From NCBI GenBank assembly GCA_018398815.1, contig CM031595.1, forward strand, positions 139,689,679 to 139,753,678: DNA of 64,000 nucleotides. The letters run 5' to 3'. Below, one piece after another: positions 58,621-64,000 of the stretch. The DNA comes from Conus ventricosus (taxonomy: Eukaryota; Mollusca; Gastropoda; Neogastropoda; Conidae). How positions within the stretch are numbered: the first letter of the stretch is position 1; every line of letters begins with the position of its first letter. The position numbers were made by a program, and so were the translations under genes. Below the pieces are notes generated by a model that searched no databases, was not told the origin of the DNA, and was given only the letters and a program-made list of their open reading frames with translations.

Positions 58621-58725
58621 GTTCGGAGACCCCGGGCAGAGCCCGTTTTTTGGTATCTGTATGGGCCATCAGCTGACGCCCTGGCTCCCGGGGCCCACGA
58701 CCTACAAGATGCCCCTTGGCAATAG
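58621..58725 (+). CDS. CPS1: CPS exon 2, second copy (right arm)
   Basis: Acceptor GACAG and donor AG|GTGGG are present. It reads [13 protein letters not shown] in frame, with the catalytic Cys, then PWLPGPTTYKMPLGNR, where run-length differences blur the ALAAGAKTYK segment. At 105 nt it is three shorter than the left copy. It is on the opposite strand to the main gene. Confidence 0.8.
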   Translation, partial: VRRPRAEPVFWYLYGPSADALAPGAHDLQDAPWQ

Positions 58726-58919
58726 GTGGGCAGGGGTTCATGTCTTTTTGCTCTTAATTGTACAGGTGTTTTGAATTTGTACTTTGTAGTCGGGGGAACT
58801 TTTTTTGTTTTTAAGGGTTTGCATTGTTTAAAGACATCATCTTTTTCATGGATATAGATGTAGTTGTAGACTGGTGACAGATACATAAAAGCATTGCACG
58901 CACAGACATTTGTGCAAGC

Positions 58920-58960
58920 AAACACACACACACACACACACACCCACACACACACAACAC

Positions 58961-58991
<31 letters not shown>

Positions 58992-59036
58992 CACACACAC
59001 ACACACACACACAACACACACACACACACACACACA
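58920..59036. repeat. (CA)n array, right arm
   Basis: CA repeats with ACAAC interruptions. Counterpart of 54118-54240. Confidence 0.95.
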
Positions 59037-59204
59037 TGCACGCTTTTGCAAAATGCATTCTCGCCTATTTATCTTTGCTGAAATGTAATTGCTTTCCATC
59101 TGGATTTTTTTCCTTTCCCTCCCTTTTTAGCTTGCATTACTGATGAAGTGTTTTCTCAGGGAGAAATAATATTTATCAAGCATTGTGATAATTAGCATTG
59201 CCTT

Positions 59205-59610
59205 TTTTTTTTTCTTTTTTTTCTTTCTGCGTACGCAGGCTGATACTCCTGCGGACACTCCCTGTATAGCCAGGCAGTGGAGTTTGTGTGTATGACCCTT
59301 TTTTATCCCGCCATTAAGGCAGCCATACTCCATCTTCGGGAAGGTGCATGCTATGTGTCACGTCATCCATACCAACGGGCCAAACTGCCTTCTCTTCCGA
59401 AAGTTGGTGATGGATTTTACGTGTGTGCAAGATGTTATGCGTGCGTTCACACATGGAACCTCGGTTTTATAGTCTCATTCGAAGGACTATATGGGAATGG
59501 AGTCAGAACCAATGTTTACTCCGAGGGAAAAATCCCCCTATAAACCCAAATTCGAACACGCAACCCCAGGATCCGAGTCCGGCGCTCTACCAACTGAGCT
59601 ATCCGGCCCC
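59205..59610 (-). repeat. tRNA-derived SINE, right-arm copy
   Basis: Reverse complement of the 53521 SINE, with a better preserved head (GGGGCCGGATAGCTCAGTTG GTAGAGCGCCGGACTC…) and B box GTGTTCGAATTT. The A-rich tail is at 59205-59227. Confidence 0.9.
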
Positions 59611-59638
59611 CTATTGCCTTTTCCTCATTCTTAGAAGG

Positions 59639-59639
<1 letters not shown>

Positions 59640-59700
<61 letters not shown>

Positions 59701-59732
59701 GGGGGGGGGGGGGGGGGGAAGGGGGGGGGGGG
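59640..59732. repeat. poly-G tract, right arm
   Basis: About 90 bases of G with a few A. Counterpart of the poly-C tract at 53405-53490. Confidence 0.9.
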
Positions 59733-60324
59733 TTGCTCAAAGAAAGGAAAGATTTTTACAATTTCAAAAATATCATATTCACGATACTTTGAAACAACAC
59801 TATTGAACCAGTTATACTCTCTCCTCTTTCCTCTAACATGCTGTCTGTCTAATCCTCTTGACAAAGGAACATCGGTTAATGAAAAGACCTATTTGAAATA
59901 GATATGACAATTTTTCAACTGTGTATTGATATTATGCCTTTTTTTTTTTTTTAAATCAAGGACTCAATGCATCTTTTGGTGACATGGATAAAGTACATGC
60001 TGATCAAATATAACATGATGTACAGGGGAAAAGATAACCATAAACAGTATCAAATACTTTCTACTGTTACGCAACTGTACATGAAAGCAATCTAGTTATT
60101 CCTTTTATTTTCCTGTTTATGTTCATCCAAGATGATAACGATGTATGCAAGCAACAAATGTAATTGTAGTAGTGAAAATTAATACAAGAAAGAATAATTG
60201 CCGCCAACCTCAGATCTCTTCACATTCTTGTTTTGTCATTAGTTCTATCATGCACTGTTCTGTTGATTAGCACTGTCATTCATTATCACCAGAATATTTA
60301 CTGTATTATGATTATGTATTTCAG

Positions 60325-60466
60325 GGGACACAACCAGCCAGTGATAAACCTAGAAAATGGACGAGCATTCATTACCTCACAGAACCATGGATTTGCTGTT
60401 GACAACAACAGTTTACCGCCTGACTGGAAAGTCTTGTTTGTAAATGGCAACGACATGACCAACGAG
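60325..60466 (+). CDS. CPS1: CPS exon 3, intact copy (right arm)
   Basis: One base plus 47 codons: [47 protein letters not shown], between a TTTCAG acceptor and a GTACTA donor. Phases fit exons 2 and 4 exactly. It matches the amidotransferase strand (…Q.HG.A.D…) upstream of the catalytic His. This clean copy shows that the frame breaks at 52669-52813 are not a feature of the gene family. Confidence 0.92.
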
Positions 60467-61244
60467 GTACTATGTAATGTACATATCATTATCATCATTT
60501 TCCAGTTTTGTGTTACTTTTCTCTGAAAGTCTTTCACCCGTATCTTCCTCAGTAGCCAAAACAAACTCTGCCCTGTGTCCTGGGTAGCCTTGTTGCCTGA
60601 AACACAGAAAATCCAGAACACACATTTAAAAATAATGATCCAAAAATTCTCGTAAAGTCACAGCACACATTCAACATTTGAAAGAATTTCAATTAAATTG
60701 AGGCTATTTGTGTTTGTTTCATTTGAAAGAAAGTTGAACATGGGATGTAAGCATGAAAACATGGTCCTAATCTGAAAATAACAGGGCTTGTCCAAAGATT
60801 TGGACCATATTGCAATTCTGGGTTATTTTACTCGTTGGCTCTGATTCCAAAATGTCTAGTAAAGTCACAACACACATTCAACATGCAAACGAAAGTTGAA
60901 CAAGGGATGTAAGCATGAAAACACGGTCCTAACTGAAAATAATAGGTTTTGTCCAAAGATTTAGACCATGTTTGCAGTTCTCTGTTGTTTCATTTGTTGG
61001 CTGGTGCTGAGGCCATTGTGTTACAAGTTATCTGGTAAGTTTTAGGAATTAGTAAAGGTGGTCTTTGTAATACTGACTAAGACAAAAAGATGCGTATAAA
61101 AGCAATAAAGTGTGTATAAGTGGCAGTTTGTTACTCTGTTGGTGCATGTGCTAGAATGCACACAGTATACGGACTGTGTTTTATGGTCTGTCATTAAGGT
61201 TGTATTCTAGGATTTATATGGTTGAATTCATTTAAAATGTTTTG

Positions 61245-62080
61245 GGGTATTGTGCACGCAAAGGAGCCTGTCTTGTTATTTCAGGACATCAAGCACACAC
61301 AAAACCTGTTTTTTTCCCCTTGTTGTTTCAGGGTATTATCTCATTGTTGTTTCAGGGTGTTTTGCTCATTGAGAAGACTGTCTTGTATGAGGATATCGCG
61401 CGAAGAAAAAGCCCATCTTTGTTTCAGGGTATAACGTACACAAAGAAACATGTACTTTCACACACACAAAGAAGTATGTTCTTTTGTAGTTTCAGGGCAT
61501 GTTACACAAAAAGAGCCTGTCTTTGGTGTTGCAGAGTATTATGCACAAAAAGAAGCTTGTCCTCGCTATTTCAGGATATCATGCACACAAAGAAGCCAGT
61601 CTTTGCTGTTTTAGGGTATCATACACACAAAGAAACCACTTGTTATCATTAGTCAGGTATTGTGCACACAAAGAAACCAGTCTGTGTTGTTTCAGGGCAT
61701 CATGCACACAAAGAAAACCAGTCTTTGTTATGGTTGGGCATCTTACACAAAAAGAAGCCCGTCATTGCCATGTCAGGATGTCATGCAAACAAAGAATCAG
61801 TGTTTGCTGTCTTAGGTATCATGCACACAAACTAGCCTGTCTTTGCTGTTTCAGGATATCATGCTCACAAAGAAGCCTGTCTTTGCTGTTTCAGGGTATC
61901 ATGCACACATAGAAGCCTGTCTTCTTTGTTTCAGGGTATCATGCACACAAAGAAGCCTGTCTTTGCTGTTACACACAAAGAAGCCTGCTTTGCTGTTTCA
62001 GGTTTTCATGCACACAAATATACCTGTCTTCACTGTTTCAGGGTATCATGCGCACAAAATAACCTGTCTTCACTGTTCAG
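61245..62080 (+). repeat. array A, right-arm copy
   Basis: The same acceptor-plus-exon-4 units of 39-40 bp, about 20 of them, in plus orientation (TTTCAGGGTATCATGCACAC …). Unit order and individual unit variants mirror the left array, so the array already existed before the two copies separated. Confidence 0.95.
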
Positions 62081-62156
62081 GGTATCATGCACACAAAGAA
62101 GCCTGTTTCACTGCTCAGTTCCATCCTGAAGCCTGGGAGGTCCAACTGACACACAG
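62081..62156 (+). CDS. CPS1: CPS exon 4, second copy (right arm), two-base deficit
   Basis: GIMHTKKPV is followed by a one-base loss in a T run, and HPEA by a one-base loss in a G run, giving 76 nt instead of 78. Donor and acceptor are intact. Both losses are in homopolymers. Confidence 0.85.
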
Positions 62157-62208
62157 GTACACAAATGTTTCTTAATTTATTCATTCTCCTCAGTGAAGAG
62201 GGAAATAT

Positions 62209-64000
62209 GGGGAGTTTGTATTATACTCCCTGTTTGGCTAGTATACTTACCATGTCAGACAATAGCATTCACGGCAGTTAGTCAGCTCTGCCAGGCCGAA
62301 GTTTTTGTGTGGCTAATGCAGTAATAAGACAGTCACGTGATGCCCACCGCTTCCGCGTAGGAAGAAGCCATGTCAACCTCCCGTACCTCATTCATCGAGG
62401 CCTGCGCGCAAGGTAACCCCAAAACCTTGGCGCCAGTGGGGAAGGCAGGGCGGGCTTTTGAGTCTGAATGGTAAGTTACTACCAAACAGGGAGTTTTTTT
62501 CAAACTCCCCTTTTTGGCGTCATATCGTACCATGCGACAATAGAATTCATGGGAAAAAGGGGGGCGAGTCCCCTAGGGGGTTTCCGGGGGTTACCAAGGG
62601 ATGTTTAGCCCCCAAAAAAGGTCCCCATTAGAACCATCAGCCCTGGTCATGGGGGATGCCCCCTTAAAAAATTTTATGAAGGGATTTCCGAACCCAAAAG
62701 GGCCTCTGGGGGGCGCATGGGAACAGAGTGCTGGAAGCCCGAAGGGGCGGGCTTGAGTCATGACCCCGGGGGGGACAAGAGGGGGGAGGCCCTTGGATCC
62801 TGGGGATGGGCCCGTTCTGACCGTCTTGGAGGCCACTAGAGACGGCCACGAGAGGTTTTCCGTTTTACGGGGTTGATGGAAAAAAAGGGAGAGTCTTTGC
62901 GAAACGGCCTGGGGGCGGGGTTTCCCCCAGTAGGGGTTTTAGACCTCGAGGGGCAAGGGCTATGTCCGAAGAGGTGTCTCCCCCTTGTCCCCGCCAGGGG
63001 GGGGGAGAAGGTAAGGGGGGGCATACGGGTTCCTGGTTTTAGTAGGAATTTCGGGAAGGAACTTAAAAAGAGGGGACCCCGTCTCTGGGAAGCAATGTCT
63101 TGGGGTCCCCGCAAAGGGCATGGATCTGCCTCGCCTTTTCTGGCGGAAGCGGGGGCGAGGGGGAAAGGTAGTCTTCATAAAAGAAGGTCAAAGGGAAATG
63201 GAGGGACAGGCTCAAAGGGGGGTTCCTGAGGAGTCAAGAAGTGAAGAGCCCCAAAGGGGGAACACGTCTGGGGTTTGGGGCCTCCCCGAAGAGCCCCCTT
63301 TGGAATCTGTCTGAAAAGGAAGTATTCTAAAGGAAGGTCCCCTTTTGGCGGATGGTGGGCCCAGTGGCCGCTGACCCCCGGATGGACTGAAAAGGGAGGA
63401 AAGGTGGGACGGAAATTTTCCTATCGGGATTTTGGGGGGTGATTTGGATAGACAGAATTGTCTTCGCCCTTTGAGACCCTTTTTCCCCATCTGTAAATTG
63501 TAAAGGGACCCTGTGCTAGTTGCGAGAGGACAGGCTAGGTCTCGGATTCCTGAGGGGCCCCCAGCGATAGAGAGGTATTAGGACGGACTGGGCTGTCCGT
63601 TCGAGGGTGGATCTAGCTGCTCGCCCCCCGGGTGGCACAGAAGCCGGGCGTGGAGGCAAACATCGGGGGATTGGGTGGGGGAGCCCAAGGGGGTTTCCCT
63701 GGCATTCCCCCTGGTGTCAACCAAAAAGGGGGGGGCGTGAGTGGGGGACTTGGGCCCCCGGTAACCAGGACTGGGGGGCCACCAGGGGGCTTGAAATGAG
63801 CCTGGGCCCTTCGAGTCTCCCCTTTCCCTGATCCCCTTGTGGGGTTTCGGGGAAGCGAGGGGGCGTAAGCTTGAGGCGGACCAGGGAAAAGGGATGGGCG
63901 CGGGGAGGAACCCCGGGGGTTCGAGACCGGGGAACATACACGGCAGCATAGTTGAACGGGGAGACAGGTCGTCTTGGTCTGAACCAATTTCCCCCCCGGT
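62209..64000 (-). mobile_element. DIRS-like element, copy 3 (3' part, runs off the window)
   Basis: In minus-strand sense: RNase H/recombinase linker at about 63610-63990, recombinase at about 62640-63180 (MKTTF near 63178; a GHD-type catalytic region near 62755; FIKFF…GAS and TRADGSNG near 62610-62690), internal complementary region at 62455-62550, and right inverted repeat at 62209-62440. It occupies the same site as copy 2. The sequence is also run-length distorted beyond about 62520. Confidence 0.85.

Larger units (their letters stand above)
58318..64000 (-). repeat. inverted duplicate of 49xxx-54860 (right arm)
   Basis: Reading the reverse complement, 58318-62208 matches 50937-54860 throughout: exons 2, 3 and 4, SINE, CA array, poly-G and array A. 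62209-64000 then matches the end of DIRS copy 2 inserted at the same site. Paired positions sum to about 113,150. Differences are small indels and substitutions. Confidence 0.93.

Noticed and set aside
61222..62175. Several open frames of 70-137 codons with [13 protein letters not shown] repeats, resembling a repeat protein family
   Set aside because: They are the acceptor/exon 4 minisatellite. Unit lengths vary between 39 and 40, so no single frame is kept, and intron signals occur in every unit.

Overview
The window is animal nuclear DNA. It has one large intron-rich gene, dense CA/GT and GA microsatellites, tRNA-derived SINEs and several eukaryotic mobile-element classes. A mollusc, probably a marine gastropod, is my best guess from this mix (an inference; no marker fixes the species). 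The backbone is a minus-strand gene for a mitochondrial-type carbamoyl-phosphate synthetase. Twenty-six exons are recognised between 55590 (N-terminal side) and 7086 (C-terminal side), nearly all with canonical GT/AG borders and matching phases. They encode the later part of the glutamine amidotransferase domain with its catalytic Cys and His, both ATP-grasp synthetase halves, the linker domain and the start of the MGS-like regulatory domain. The retained GICMGHQ cysteine, and Thr/Thr/Trp at the positions that bind N-acetylglutamate in human CPS1, point to a CPS III type enzyme. The N-terminus and the last C-terminal exons are not visible.

Layout. 1-6223: plus-strand LTR retrotransposon in the unusual order gag-protease-integrase-reverse transcriptase-RNase H (Gmr1-like), broken by several stops and frameshifts, with a 3' LTR. 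6273-6925: two tandem SINE-like units. 7086-16253: exons 26 to 16, with microsatellites and a foldback element. 16698-22671: a DIRS-like element with inverted terminal repeats and an internal complementary region. 22800-22935: exon 15. 22936-34352: an 11.4-kb intron holding an SGNH-hydrolase pseudogene, an 85-bp minisatellite interrupted by a hAT-like element, and a gag-like ORF remnant. 34353-42588: exons 14 to 5. 42589-50989: an intron with a minisatellite and a second DIRS copy. 50990-55590: exons 4 to 1. 57318-58317: exactly 1000 N. 58318-64000: an inverted second copy of the region from exon 2 to exon 4 and of the adjoining DIRS element.

The most unusual structure is a pair of minisatellites in front of two consecutive exons (4 and 5). 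Each repeats that exon's own 3' splice site plus its first coding bases. For exon 4 the period (39-40 bp) equals the distance from the real acceptor to an acceptor-like CAG inside the exon, so the first 13 codons of the exon form the last unit of the array. The inverted duplication around the N gap is more likely an uncollapsed haplotype or scaffolding error than a real palindrome. Single-base frame breaks in several exons and homopolymer-smeared sequence in DIRS copies 2 and 3 suggest local consensus error.
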